A DNA stretch of 64,000 nucleotides from Anoxynatronum sibiricum. GTDB taxonomy: Bacteria > Bacillota > Clostridia > Peptostreptococcales > Tindalliaceae. The stretch is taken from NCBI RefSeq assembly GCF_039414295.1, contig NZ_JBCITM010000003.1, positions 1 through 64,000 of the forward strand, read 5' to 3'. The translations under genes and the position numbers were made by a program. The notes under the pieces are model-generated. The model did not search any database. It had not been told where the DNA came from and was given only the letters and a program-made list of their open reading frames with translations. Shown here in pieces: positions 15,849 through 24,266 of the stretch (the first letter of the stretch is position 1; each line of letters starts with the position of its first letter).

Positions 15849-17177
15849 CTAAAGAAAATTCATTTTTTTAGCCTCGGCAGTCAGTTCCTCCCTGAAATCC
15901 GGGTGGGCAATCTCAATTAACTGACGGGTACGGGAATCGATGGACTCTCCCCGCAGGGAAGCCACCCCATATTCTGTCACCACGTAGTCCACATCGTTAC
16001 GGGAAAGGGAAACAACAGCGCCGGGCTTGAGGGTGGGCACAATTTTTGAGATGTTTTTCTTTTCACCATCGGCACCGGTGATTTGAGCGGTGGAATAAAG
16101 AGCAATGAAGGATTTGCCGCCGGGTGATTTCTGAGCGCCGATGGCCGTGTCTGCCTGCCCACCGGTACCGGAAAACTGCTGATAACCCAGGGATTCAGAG
16201 CAGCACTGGCCACCAAAATCGACTTCAATCGTGGTGTTGATGGAGATCATTTGATGATTTTGGGCAATGATGGAGGGGTCGTTGGTCCAGCAGCCCTGTT
16301 CAAAGAGCACACTGGGATTATCATCAAGAAAATCATACAGTTTTTGAGAGCCCAGGGCGAAGGTGCAGACAGACTGATCCCGGTGGAGGGTTTTCATGCT
16401 GTTGGTAACGGCACCTTTTTCGATGAGATCAACCATGCCGTCGGTGAACATTTCGGTGTGAATACCCAGGTTTTGACGCACTTCCAGTGCTTTGGCAACG
16501 GCATTGGGAATGCCGCCGATGCCCAGCTGAATGGTGGAACCGTCTTCAATACGTTCGGCAATGAGGGCGCCAATGCGTTCATCATAAGAATTAATGCCAT
16601 TCACCGGCAGGCAGGGGACGGGTCTGTCGGTTTCCACCAGGGCATCCACTTGGGAAACATGAATCTGATTGTCACCAAAAGTGCGGGGAAATTGACTGCT
16701 GACTTCCACAATCACCAGCGCTTTTCCTGACTGAATCAGCTGTTTCTCATAGGTGTTGCCAATGGAAAGACTCAGGTACCCGTGGCGATCCATGGGGGCG
16801 CAGGTGGTTAACAGTACCGGTCGGCGGTTGGCAGTGGCAGTGAGGCGTTTATCCATGGCCCGGTGTAAATGATTGGGCTGAAAAGTGATATGGGGCTGGT
16901 GGTTGTTTTTGCGCATCACCGGCGTATAAAACCAGGAAGAGACGGTGAATGTTTGGCTGTATTTGGGATTTACAAGAAACTCGTAGGCTCCCATGGGCAG
17001 GGTGTTGGTAAGAAGCAGGTCGCTGACTTTTTGATCACTGAGTTCATGCAGTGATTCCAGCAGGGTCATGGGTTCGCTGGCGGCCAGTCCGCAAACAAGA
17101 TGATCGCCGTTGGCAATAAGCTGCAAGCATTCGGCAACGGTTTTTTTTCTCTTGTTGTACATTTCCAGAATTGACAT
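15849..17177 (-). CDS. acetyl-CoA hydrolase/transferase family CoA-transferase (4-hydroxybutyrate/butyrate type)
   Basis: 442 residues, the usual length for the two-domain CoA-transferases of the AbfT/Cat1/Cat2 group. Visible motifs are LGIGGIPNAVAKAL, HTEMFTDGMVDLIEKGAVTNS, INTTIEVDFGGQCCSE, GTGGQADTAIGAQKSPGGKSF and VVTEYGVASLRG. It moves CoA between acetyl-CoA (or another acyl-CoA) and a short-chain acid, activating that acid without ATP. With the upstream ketoacyl synthase it forms a two-gene unit 102 bases apart. The substrate may be the compound brought in by the neighbouring symporter (inference). ATG 17177 has GGAGGG ten bases upstream. Confidence 0.9.
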   Translation of the reverse strand: MSILEMYNKRKKTVAECLQLIANGDHLVCGLAASEPMTLLESLHELSDQKVSDLLLTNTLPMGAYEFLVNPKYSQTFTVSSWFYTPVMRKNNHQPHITFQPNHLHRAMDKRLTATANRRPVLLTTCAPMDRHGYLSLSIGNTYEKQLIQSGKALVIVEVSSQFPRTFGDNQIHVSQVDALVETDRPVPCLPVNGINSYDERIGALIAERIEDGSTIQLGIGGIPNAVAKALEVRQNLGIHTEMFTDGMVDLIEKGAVTNSMKTLHRDQSVCTFALGSQKLYDFLDDNPSVLFEQGCWTNDPSIIAQNHQMISINTTIEVDFGGQCCSESLGYQQFSGTGGQADTAIGAQKSPGGKSFIALYSTAQITGADGEKKNISKIVPTLKPGAVVSLSRNDVDYVVTEYGVASLRGESIDSRTRQLIEIAHPDFREELTAEAKKMNFL

Positions 17178-17279
17178 GATGCATCCCTCCGATTTTCATT
17201 TTCATTATTTCTTTTAAGGGTATGTTCCGGCGGCTGTCAGACATACATAGCTGCCTGGAGCTGAAGTGACACTGGTTTT

Positions 17280-18311
17280 TTATTCGGCGGTTTTACCCCA
17301 CCGTACCAGCGTGCAGGCAAAGGCATAACCGGTACCGGCCCCCAGCAGTGCGCAGAGGCTGCCATCCTTCACCAGGCCTTGTTCAATCCCCAGCTGGAGG
17401 CAGAGGGTCTGGTCCACATGACCGCAGTGTCCGTGATCGCTGAGATAAACAGACTGAGATTCTGACAGTCCCAAATCGGCAATGATGGCTTTATGGGCTT
17501 TGGGATTGATGTGGGTGATTCCGATGAAATCGATGGCGTCGGTGGTGAATCCGGATTTTTCGACGGCTTGCCTCACTGCGCCGGTGAAGGCAGGAAGAGA
17601 ACGTTCTCCCAACAGGGTTTTCATTCCTTCGGGATCAGGGAGGTGAATCTTATTGGCTTTCCGCAGGGCTTCCGGATCAGCGGCGATGGTTTCATCGATG
17701 GGGTGAAGGGAGCCGCCCCATTTACCGATGACCTGGTCGCAGAAAACATGGTCAGTGATAATGGCGGTTTCCAGTATTTCATTTTCAAAATGGTTTTTCC
17801 GCAGCAGAATAGCACAGCCTGCAGGTGACATGTCAAACATAAAAGATTGATTTTTGTCAGTGTAATCGATGAGGTAAGCATTGGTGTTTCCGCCGGCAAT
17901 GAGCACCTGGTTGAGATTCGGGTCGCTGCGCATCATGTCTTTTGCCACCTTCAGGGCCAGCGGTGTACCGGCGCATCGGAATCCCAGATCCCAGGCATAA
18001 GCATTATCAGCACCCAGTTCATTCTGAATTTTAATGGCTGCAGTCCAGCACACGTACTCACAGTAGGTTTCGCCTGAAAAAAGAATCATGTCCAGATCCA
18101 GGGGATCTACTCGGTTTCGTTCCAGCAGTTTTTGGGCACTTTTGACGGCCATCATGGCGGCGTGGTCTTCTGGACCACCCACATGCTTTTCGCTGATGCC
18201 CATTTTGGTACGCAGAATTTCCGCCGGGATGTTGACCAGGGGGGATAATTCTTCTGCGGTGATCTTTTGATCCGGTAAATAGTTTTCATAATCCACAATG
18301 CCAATCTTCAT
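17280..18311 (-). CDS. FabH-like 3-ketoacyl synthase with atypical active site
   Basis: 343 residues, thiolase fold of the KAS III group. The nucleophile is probably Cys 113 in LGFRCAGTPLALK and the catalytic His is 267 in ITHINPKAHKAI, matching the FabH His motif. The usual GNTSAAS segment, which supplies the catalytic Asn, is replaced by GHCGHVD (294-300), putting a His at the Asn position. It probably condenses or cleaves acyl-CoA units rather than priming fatty acid synthesis: it sits in an operon with a CoA-transferase and is expressed from a sigma-54 promoter 38-53 bases upstream. GGAGG before ATG 18311 sets the start. Confidence 0.83.
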   Translation of the reverse strand: MKIGIVDYENYLPDQKITAEELSPLVNIPAEILRTKMGISEKHVGGPEDHAAMMAVKSAQKLLERNRVDPLDLDMILFSGETYCEYVCWTAAIKIQNELGADNAYAWDLGFRCAGTPLALKVAKDMMRSDPNLNQVLIAGGNTNAYLIDYTDKNQSFMFDMSPAGCAILLRKNHFENEILETAIITDHVFCDQVIGKWGGSLHPIDETIAADPEALRKANKIHLPDPEGMKTLLGERSLPAFTGAVRQAVEKSGFTTDAIDFIGITHINPKAHKAIIADLGLSESQSVYLSDHGHCGHVDQTLCLQLGIEQGLVKDGSLCALLGAGTGYAFACTLVRWGKTAE

Positions 18312-18348
18312 GGGAATCCTCCTTTAAAAAGAATATGACCATAGGCAT

Positions 18349-18364
18349 TGCAAGGCTTGTGCCA
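18349..18364 (-). promoter_or_regulatory. sigma-54 promoter of the ketoacyl synthase/CoA-transferase operon
   Basis: TGGCACAAGCCTTGCA on the minus strand is a near-perfect RpoN site, with GG and GC ten bases apart. RNA should begin near 18338, shortly before the ribosome site of the gene starting at 18311. Confidence 0.9.
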
Positions 18365-18378
18365 GAAAAATCACATAC

Positions 18379-18417
18379 CAAAAAACCCTGTAACGGGAGA
18401 CGTTACAGGGTTTTTTG
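18379..18417 (-). terminator. terminator of the DUF401 gene
   Basis: A long perfect stem, AAAACCCTGTAACG with CGTTACAGGGTTTT around a short loop, has U-runs on both strands. It separates the sigma-A-driven DUF401 gene from the sigma-54 operon downstream. Its arms contain TGTAAC and GTTACA, the same half-sites as the candidate enhancer dyads. Confidence 0.88.
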
Positions 18418-18469
18418 AATCGTAATGGCAATGAGAGCTTCATGAAGGATGAGGGACGGGGGTGCGACA

Positions 18470-18487
18470 TGTCACAATTATGTTACA
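18470..18487. promoter_or_regulatory. candidate enhancer dyad upstream of the second sigma-54 promoter
   Basis: TGTCAC-N6-GTTACA is centred about 140 bases upstream of the predicted start of the ketoacyl synthase operon and touches the DUF401 stop codon. It resembles the dyad at 14220-14237. Confidence 0.5.
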
Positions 18488-18488
18488 G

Positions 18489-19736
18489 TCACCACGATCG
18501 TACCAGGGTTAGCAGGGAAAGGGTGGTCACCATGAGGATCAGCACGGTGGCCGGTGCATAGAGCCGGTATTCCCGGTAGAGCTGACCGGTGGTTACCTTC
18601 ATCATTTTTAACGTAAAGGTCTGACAAAGGTGCAACGGAGAGAAATAGTACCCTAAAAAGGCGCTGATCAGCAGAAAATAAGCAAATATGTGGAGCTGCA
18701 CCATGGTCATATCTGTGCTGATGCGTATGAGCATGGGCAGCGTCACTGCCAGGGGTGCATTGATGTTTCCGGTGATGAACCCAAAAAACAGGGAGGTGGC
18801 CATGAAAACCCCCATTACTGAGAGCGAACTGTTGCTGGCGGCAAAAATGGCATCAAAGAGCATCAACAGATCGCCCATTTGGAGAATGATATCTTTCATC
18901 AACAGTACGGCAACAATAATTAAGACGGTATCCCAGCTGGCAGATTCCCGGAGCACCTGAAAAAATCGATGACGGTTGGATTGGAGATACACAATGCCAA
19001 TACTGACCAGCATAGTCATATAGAAGGGGAGTCCCGTGGCGGCGTTAATCAGCACAGGTACGTAAATAGGGGCAGTGTCCAGAAACAAATGACGTAAATG
19101 AAGGGCCCGGTGAACAGTGAGATGATCCTTTGAAGCGGGTTCCGGTTGAATGTTTTTCAGATAAAGAAAGTAAGCCACCGTCAGTGCCAGCAACAGAAAA
19201 ATCAGGGTAAGAAGCAGCACCCAGTAAATATTGATATGGGGAAGGGATGACCGAATCAAAAGAATGGTGGATGAAAAGGGGAAAAGAATCATGGCCACAT
19301 GACGGAAGACCAGATTTACAGCGGCTCGCCGTGCCGGTGCCAGACCGGCATCTGCACCGATTTCATCCACAAAGGGGGCCGACAGAATTGCGCCGCCGGG
19401 AATAATCAGTGTACCGATAAGGCTGGGAATAATGACCAGTACCGTCTTCTTGCTGCTGACAAGGGCAAGAATGGATGTCACAATTCGATCCAGAACACCG
19501 TAATGTTTCATAGTACCGCCCACCACGCTGACCAGCAAAACAGTCAAAATCGTATCCCGGGAAGGGGCGTGGGTAAACAGACCAGCAACAACCTGACCAA
19601 CGGCAGGCATGCCAATGCAGGAGAGTACTGCCAGAATGCCGGTGGTAACGGCGATGGTGTAGCTTAGTTTAACTTTAAAGCGAAGCAGAACTGGAATGCA
19701 GAGAAAAGCAGCAAGCGTTGCTATGAGCTGGTTCAT
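18489..19736 (-). CDS. DUF401 family membrane permease
   Basis: 415 residues with about ten hydrophobic segments. VVGGTMKHYGVLDRIV, IIPSLIGTLIIPGGAILSAPFVDEIG and NLVFRHVAMILFPFSSTILL are typical of the DUF401 integral membrane family, distant relatives of ion/organic-anion transporters. The substrate is unknown; the following synthase and CoA-transferase genes suggest an organic acid, but the strong terminator after this gene argues for separate control. A sigma-A promoter lies upstream at 19781-19808. Confidence 0.83.
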   Translation of the reverse strand: MNQLIATLAAFLCIPVLLRFKVKLSYTIAVTTGILAVLSCIGMPAVGQVVAGLFTHAPSRDTILTVLLVSVVGGTMKHYGVLDRIVTSILALVSSKKTVLVIIPSLIGTLIIPGGAILSAPFVDEIGADAGLAPARRAAVNLVFRHVAMILFPFSSTILLIRSSLPHINIYWVLLLTLIFLLLALTVAYFLYLKNIQPEPASKDHLTVHRALHLRHLFLDTAPIYVPVLINAATGLPFYMTMLVSIGIVYLQSNRHRFFQVLRESASWDTVLIIVAVLLMKDIILQMGDLLMLFDAIFAASNSSLSVMGVFMATSLFFGFITGNINAPLAVTLPMLIRISTDMTMVQLHIFAYFLLISAFLGYYFSPLHLCQTFTLKMMKVTTGQLYREYRLYAPATVLILMVTTLSLLTLVRSW

Positions 19737-19780
19737 GGGAGTCTCCTTCGGAAAATGAGGGGATGTTGAATATCATGTCC

Positions 19781-19808
19781 ATTATACTACAGATAAAAAA
19801 ATTTCCAA
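19781..19808 (-). promoter_or_regulatory. sigma-A promoter of the DUF401 gene
   Basis: Minus-strand TTGGAA (19808-19803), a 16-bp spacer and TATAAT (19786-19781), 45 bases before the ATG. Confidence 0.65.
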
Positions 19809-19813
19809 TGGGA

Positions 19814-19842
19814 TTGAAAAAAGAAAAGGGATCGGTTACAAT
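19814..19842 (+). promoter_or_regulatory. sigma-A promoter of the NhaC-type antiporter
   Basis: TTGAAA (19814-19819), a 17-bp spacer and TACAAT (19837-19842). It is divergent from, and almost abutting, the DUF401 promoter. Confidence 0.7.
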
Positions 19843-19968
19843 AATTCAATAGTTACCAGAAAGAAAGCAATATTCTAAAAAATGAGACAAGAAGGTGATG
19901 AGACAGCTTTACCGTTTGCACATATCCACAGCAGCAGCCAATTCAAAACACATTAAAGGAGGCAATCT

Positions 19969-21333
19969 ATGGACAACATGGGCTTTATTTCCGTCATTCC
20001 CGCCATCTTTCTTATCGCTTACATCTTTTACACGAAGCGTATTCTGGAAGCACTGACACTGGCTTGTCTCATGGGATTCTTCATTGGTCATCGGGGTGGG
20101 TTTTTTACGGCCTTCATCGATGGGTTGCTGGATGTCAGCATGGATTATGACATGATCTGGCTCTGGGTCGTGTGCGGCCTCATGGGCAGTATTATTGCTC
20201 TCATTGAAAAAGCCGGCGGCTCCTTTGCCTTTGGCGAATGGGTCTCAAAGCGGGCCAAAACCCGAAAAAGCACCCTGATCTGGACCTGGATTCTGGGGAT
20301 TGGCATTTTTATTGATGATTATCTCAACTCACTGACAGTGGGTTCCTGCATGGCACCCAACACAGATCGCCATAAGGTTTCTCGGGAAATGCTGGCCTAT
20401 GTGGTGGACTCCACCGCGGCTCCCATTTGCGTGCTGATTCCCATCTCCACCTGGGCTGTTTTTGCGGCAGCACTTCTAGAGGCCAATGGTTTCGCCCCCC
20501 GGGGAGAAGGCATGTTGTACTTTATCCGTACCATCCCCTATAATTTCTATGCCTGGATTGCGGTCATCATTGTGCCGCTGGTGATCATCGGTGTAGTTCC
20601 TCTTGTTGGCCCCATGAAAAGAGCAGAGCAGCGGGCGCAGGAAACCGGCGTGCTGGCGCCTCCCGGATCAGAAAAAATTGATATTAAAGCAGGCGAAATC
20701 GTTGAAACCCCTGAAAATCCTAAAATCTACAATTTCTTTTTACCCATGATTTTTCTGGTGGCGGCCACCATTTACTTTGAAGTGGATATGATGATGGGCG
20801 TTATTACCACCGTGGCCTTCATGTACGTGCTTTACATTCCTCAAAAAATTATGACCGCCGATGAATTTTGGGATTTGTCCATCAAAGGCATCAAAAATAT
20901 GATCTATCCCCTGATGCTCATGGTATTGGCATTCCTTTTTGCGGAAGCCAATGAGCAGATCGGCTTCACCTCCTTCATCATCGAGTCGGCCACGCCCCTC
21001 ATGACGCCCCATTTACTGCCGCTGGTGGTGTTCATTGTGCTCACCATCACCGAGTTCATTACCGGCACCAACTGGGGCATGTACATCATCGCCCTGCCCA
21101 TTGTGATTCCTCTGGCACTGAGTGTGGGTGCCAATCCCTTTATAGCCATCGGTGCGGTTCTTTCAGCCGGCGTTTTCGGCAGTCATATCTGCTTTTATTC
21201 CGACGCCACCATCCTCACCTCGGCGGCCTGCGGCTGCGATAACTTCCAGCATGCCCTCAGCCAGATGTATTATGGATTTATGGCAGCAGGATTATCTGCT
21301 GTGGCTTTTCTGGTGGCCGGATTCATTTTCTAA
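19969..21333 (+). CDS. NhaC-family Na+/H+ (or amino acid/Na+) antiporter
   Basis: 454 residues, about 11-12 membrane segments. The NhaC signature residues are clear: FIDDYLNSLTVGSCMAPNTDRHKVSREMLAYVVDSTAAPICVL in two conserved loops, TGTNWGMYIIALPIVIPL, and GSHICFYSDATILTSAACGC near the end. NhaC proteins exchange Na+ for H+, and some members exchange acids such as malate and lactate; the sequence alone does not decide. It depends on AAAGGAGG eight bases before ATG 19969. A terminator follows at 21365-21392. It would help maintain the Na+ gradient used by the Na+ symporters in this region. Confidence 0.88.
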   Translation: MDNMGFISVIPAIFLIAYIFYTKRILEALTLACLMGFFIGHRGGFFTAFIDGLLDVSMDYDMIWLWVVCGLMGSIIALIEKAGGSFAFGEWVSKRAKTRKSTLIWTWILGIGIFIDDYLNSLTVGSCMAPNTDRHKVSREMLAYVVDSTAAPICVLIPISTWAVFAAALLEANGFAPRGEGMLYFIRTIPYNFYAWIAVIIVPLVIIGVVPLVGPMKRAEQRAQETGVLAPPGSEKIDIKAGEIVETPENPKIYNFFLPMIFLVAATIYFEVDMMMGVITTVAFMYVLYIPQKIMTADEFWDLSIKGIKNMIYPLMLMVLAFLFAEANEQIGFTSFIIESATPLMTPHLLPLVVFIVLTITEFITGTNWGMYIIALPIVIPLALSVGANPFIAIGAVLSAGVFGSHICFYSDATILTSAACGCDNFQHALSQMYYGFMAAGLSAVAFLVAGFIF

Positions 21334-21363
21334 TCACCCTTCAGGCCCTTTGTCCTCAACCAT

Positions 21364-21392
21364 GCCGGCAGCCTTGTGACTGCCGGTTTTTT
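21364..21392 (+). terminator. terminator of the antiporter gene
   Basis: CCGGCAG pairs with CTGCCGG around an eight-base loop, followed by TTTTTT. The -35 element of the next promoter lies inside its loop. Confidence 0.85.
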
Positions 21393-21402
21393 GCGCTACA
21401 AT
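21374..21402 (+). promoter_or_regulatory. promoter nested in the terminator
   Basis: TTGTGA (21374-21379), a 17-bp spacer and TACAAT (21397-21402), with the terminator stem arm and U-run as its spacer. RNA from here would start near 21409, thirty bases before ATG 21439. Confidence 0.6.
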
Positions 21403-21438
21403 GAAATTCACCAAACGTGTGAGGAGGGGAATCGTTTC

Positions 21439-22110
21439 ATGGAAGCTGTGATTCTTGCATCCATTCCATTCACATTGTCTCGTTCAGAACTGGCAACAAG
21501 GCTGGCAATTCCGGAAGAATCACCGCGATGGAGACGGGTATCGGCGCTGGCACGGCAGGCGGAATCTGTAGGTAATCTGGGCGGGGCCTATCTTCCGGTG
21601 ACCATTGATGACACAGGAGACGGATTTGTCACTGCCGCTGGTATTCGCATCGACAGCCGGATTCTACAGGAACAGACAGCGCAACCACAGCTGATTTTCC
21701 CCTTTCTGGCAACCTGCGGTCGATCTCTGGAAGACTGGGCCCAAAGCTTCACCGGGATTACTGACCGGTATGTGGCAGAGCTGATGACGGAAATAGCCTG
21801 CCAACAGGCCCTGGAAAAGCTGCTGGAAGAAGTGGACACCCGTTATTGCCTGACTAATGCATCCATGGTGAATCCCGGCTCTTTGGAAGACTGGCCCCTG
21901 GCAGGTCAGACTCAAATATTTGAATTGTTGCATCAGGCAGCATTTGAGGTGGGTGTCACCCTTTCCCGGGACTTGCTGATGAGTCCCCTGAAATCAATGT
22001 CGGGCATCCGCTTTTCGGGAAAAACCCTGCATCGGAACTGCAGCCACTGTCCGCGAAAAGAGTGTATTGGCCGGCACGACCCCTATGAAAACCCTGTTAA
22101 CAGAAAATGA
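21439..22110 (+). CDS. methionine-synthase-activation-domain-like protein (B12-related)
   Basis: 223 residues. The C-terminal half resembles the cobalamin-dependent methionine synthase activation domain: NPGSLEDWPLAGQTQIFELL, then LMSPLKSMSGIRFSG, and a cysteine motif C-S-H-C-x5-C (about 203-211) ending in DPYE. In MetH this domain presents S-adenosylmethionine to re-methylate the corrinoid. Free-standing versions in Clostridia occur with corrinoid proteins and formate/acetogenesis genes; here the next gene is formate dehydrogenase. Which corrinoid protein it would reactivate is not visible in the window. GAGGAGGGG before ATG 21439 rejects the longer frame to 21376. Confidence 0.75.
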   Translation: MEAVILASIPFTLSRSELATRLAIPEESPRWRRVSALARQAESVGNLGGAYLPVTIDDTGDGFVTAAGIRIDSRILQEQTAQPQLIFPFLATCGRSLEDWAQSFTGITDRYVAELMTEIACQQALEKLLEEVDTRYCLTNASMVNPGSLEDWPLAGQTQIFELLHQAAFEVGVTLSRDLLMSPLKSMSGIRFSGKTLHRNCSHCPRKECIGRHDPYENPVNRK

Positions 22111-22229
22111 GGACACAAGAAGGACATAGTGATGCGTTTCGTTTCTTTTAACAGGGGTATTTTTTTGCCAGGGACAAAAGGCAGAAAAAATGCCTTATTC
22201 AGAAAAAAGTCTTCAAAGGAGGAACTCAT

Positions 22230-24266
22230 GTGAAACGCAAAGAAACCACCTGTGGGTACTGTGGCTGCGGCTGTGGCATTTATGTCAATATGGCCGATGA
22301 TGGTACCATGCTGGGGGTGACTCCCAGCTATAACCATGTGGTCAGCCAGGGAAAGCTTTGCTCCAAAGGCTGGCACGGGTTTGCCTTCGTCAAAGATTCC
22401 CGGCGTTTGTCCAGTCCCCTGATCCGCCAGGCTGACGGATCATTCCGGGAAGCTTCCTGGGAAGAGGCATATGAAAAAGTGGCGACAGGCCTGAAAGCTG
22501 CCATGACTGGCGGCGACAATACCAATACCATTGGAGTGGTCACCTCTGCCCGCTGTACCAACGAAGAAAACTTCATGTTGGTAAAACTGGCCCGGGCCGG
22601 GCTGAAGACCAGCAGCATCGATCATTGCGCCCGTCTCTGACACAGCCCTACGGTGGAAGGTCTTTCCACCTCCTTCGGCGCCGGCGGCATGACCAACTCC
22701 ATTGATGAAGTCAGTGATGCAGAACTGATTCTGGTCATAGGGTCTAACACCACAGAGCAACACCCGCTGGTGGGCACCCGCATTTTTGAAGCTCTTGAAA
22801 AAGGGGCACAGCTTTATGTGGTGGACCCACGAAAAATTCGCCTTACCGATTTTGCCCACGCCTATGCGCCCATTGAGCCCGGCACCAACCTGGCCTTTAT
22901 CAATGCCATGATGCAGGTCATTATTGAGGAAGATCTGGTAGACCAGCATTTTATCGAAACCCGCACCGAAAATTATGAAGCGGTGAAGGCATCAGTGGCC
23001 CACTGCACGCCGGAATGGGCGGCCCCCATCACCCGACTGACGGCGGAAACTATCCGCCAGTTTGCCCGCACCTACGCAAAAACGGATAAGGCCATGATTC
23101 TTTTCACCATGGGAGTGACCCAGCAGACAACCGGCGTTAAAAGCATCCGGGCGCTGGCTAATCTGGCCATGATGACCAACCACGTGGGACGCCCTTCAAC
23201 AGGGATCAACCCCCTGCGGGGACAGAACAATGTGCAGGGTGCCGGCGATATGGCAGCCCTTCCCAACTATCTCCCCGGATACCAGTGGCCGGAATGGCCG
23301 GAGACGAAAGAACGCTTTTCAAAAGTATGGGGTGATTTCTCCTGTCTGCGAGGTAATAACATTATTCAAATGTTTGATCTCATGGATGAAGGCATCATGA
23401 AGGCCATGTACATTGTGGGTGAAAATCCGGTGCTGTCTGACCCTGATCAAACCCACACCATTCATGCCCTGGAAAAAATCCCTTTTCTGGTGGTACAGGA
23501 TATTTTCCTCACAGAAACAGCCCGGTATGCCGATGTGGTGTTGCCAGCCGCCAGTTTTCTGGAACGGGACGGCACCTATACCAATACAGAACGGCGGGTA
23601 CAGCTGATCCGCAAAGTGATTGAACCCGTGGGAGATTGCAAGCCGGACTGGGAAATCATCAATGAGATCATGAAGCGGATTGGCATGGCGGTGGATTACC
23701 AGTCGCCGACCCAGGCGATGGATGAGATCAATCTGCTGGTGGATTCTTACGGCGGCATCACCCATGAGCGGATTCAGGAAGTGGGTCTGCAATGGCCCTG
23801 TCCCGCCAAAGATCATCCCGGAACACCCATTCTTCATGAGGGTGAGTTTAAACGCGGGAAAGGTCTTTTCACTGTCAATGACTGGGAACTCATCGGCGAC
23901 CAGCGCAGCGAAGTATTTCCCTTCATCCTCACCACCGGGCGGGTGACCCATCACTATCATACCGGCACCATGACCCGGAAAATTTGGACACTGGACAGGG
24001 AATACCCCAAAGGCTTTGTGGAAATTCATCCCAAAGATGCGGCAGATCTGGGAATTCGGGAACATCAGGAGGTGCGCATCACCTCAGCCCGGGGCACCAT
24101 TACGGCACCGGCAATGATCACTGACCGAATCAATGAAAAAACCGTATTTATCCCCTTTCACTTTGCAGAAATCCCCGTCAACCGGCTCACCGGCAGAAAC
24201 TTGGATCCCATTATCAACATTCCCGCCCTGAAAGTATCGGCGGTTCGAATCGAGGTGGCGTCATGA
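22230..24266 (+). CDS. fdhA: selenocysteine-containing formate dehydrogenase catalytic subunit
   Basis: 678 residues, read through an in-frame TGA at 22638-22640 as selenocysteine 137. The context is DHCARL-Sec-HSPTV, equivalent to the Mo/W-binding Sec of E. coli FdhF. Cys 8, 11, 15 and 44 bind the [4Fe-4S] cluster; the molybdopterin domain (Pfam-type NNVQGAGDMAALPN, ASFLERDGTYTNTERRVQ) and the C-terminal dinucleotide-binding domain are complete. It oxidises formate or reduces CO2. The start is GTG 22230, with AAAGGAGG at 22215-22222. The stop overlaps the next gene by four bases (ATGA), coupling it to the electron-transfer partner. Without the SECIS reading it would be mis-split into two frames, 22230-22640 and 22653-24266. 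Confidence 0.95.
22641..22675 (+). promoter_or_regulatory. bacterial SECIS element
   Basis: A 7-bp stem GGTGGAA (22652-22658) / TTCCACC (22664-22670) carries the loop GGTCT (22659-22663). The loop begins 18 bases after the TGA; as I recall the E. coli fdhF SECIS, the loop and spacing are the same. It recruits SelB-Sec-tRNA to decode the UGA. Confidence 0.93.

Noticed and set aside
18379..18417. TGTAAC/GTTACA inverted repeat as a third activator site
   Set aside because: It is part of a long perfect stem with U-runs directly after the DUF401 gene, which a terminator explains fully. Dual use is possible but unsupported.
22230..22640. Truncated formate dehydrogenase fragment or pseudogene ending at TGA 22638
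   Set aside because: The TGA is at the known selenocysteine position and a SECIS hairpin with the GGTCT loop follows at the right distance; the frame continues intact to 24266.
23319..24065. 248-codon minus-strand frame
   Set aside because: Antisense to the formate dehydrogenase gene; no ribosome site and no family resemblance.
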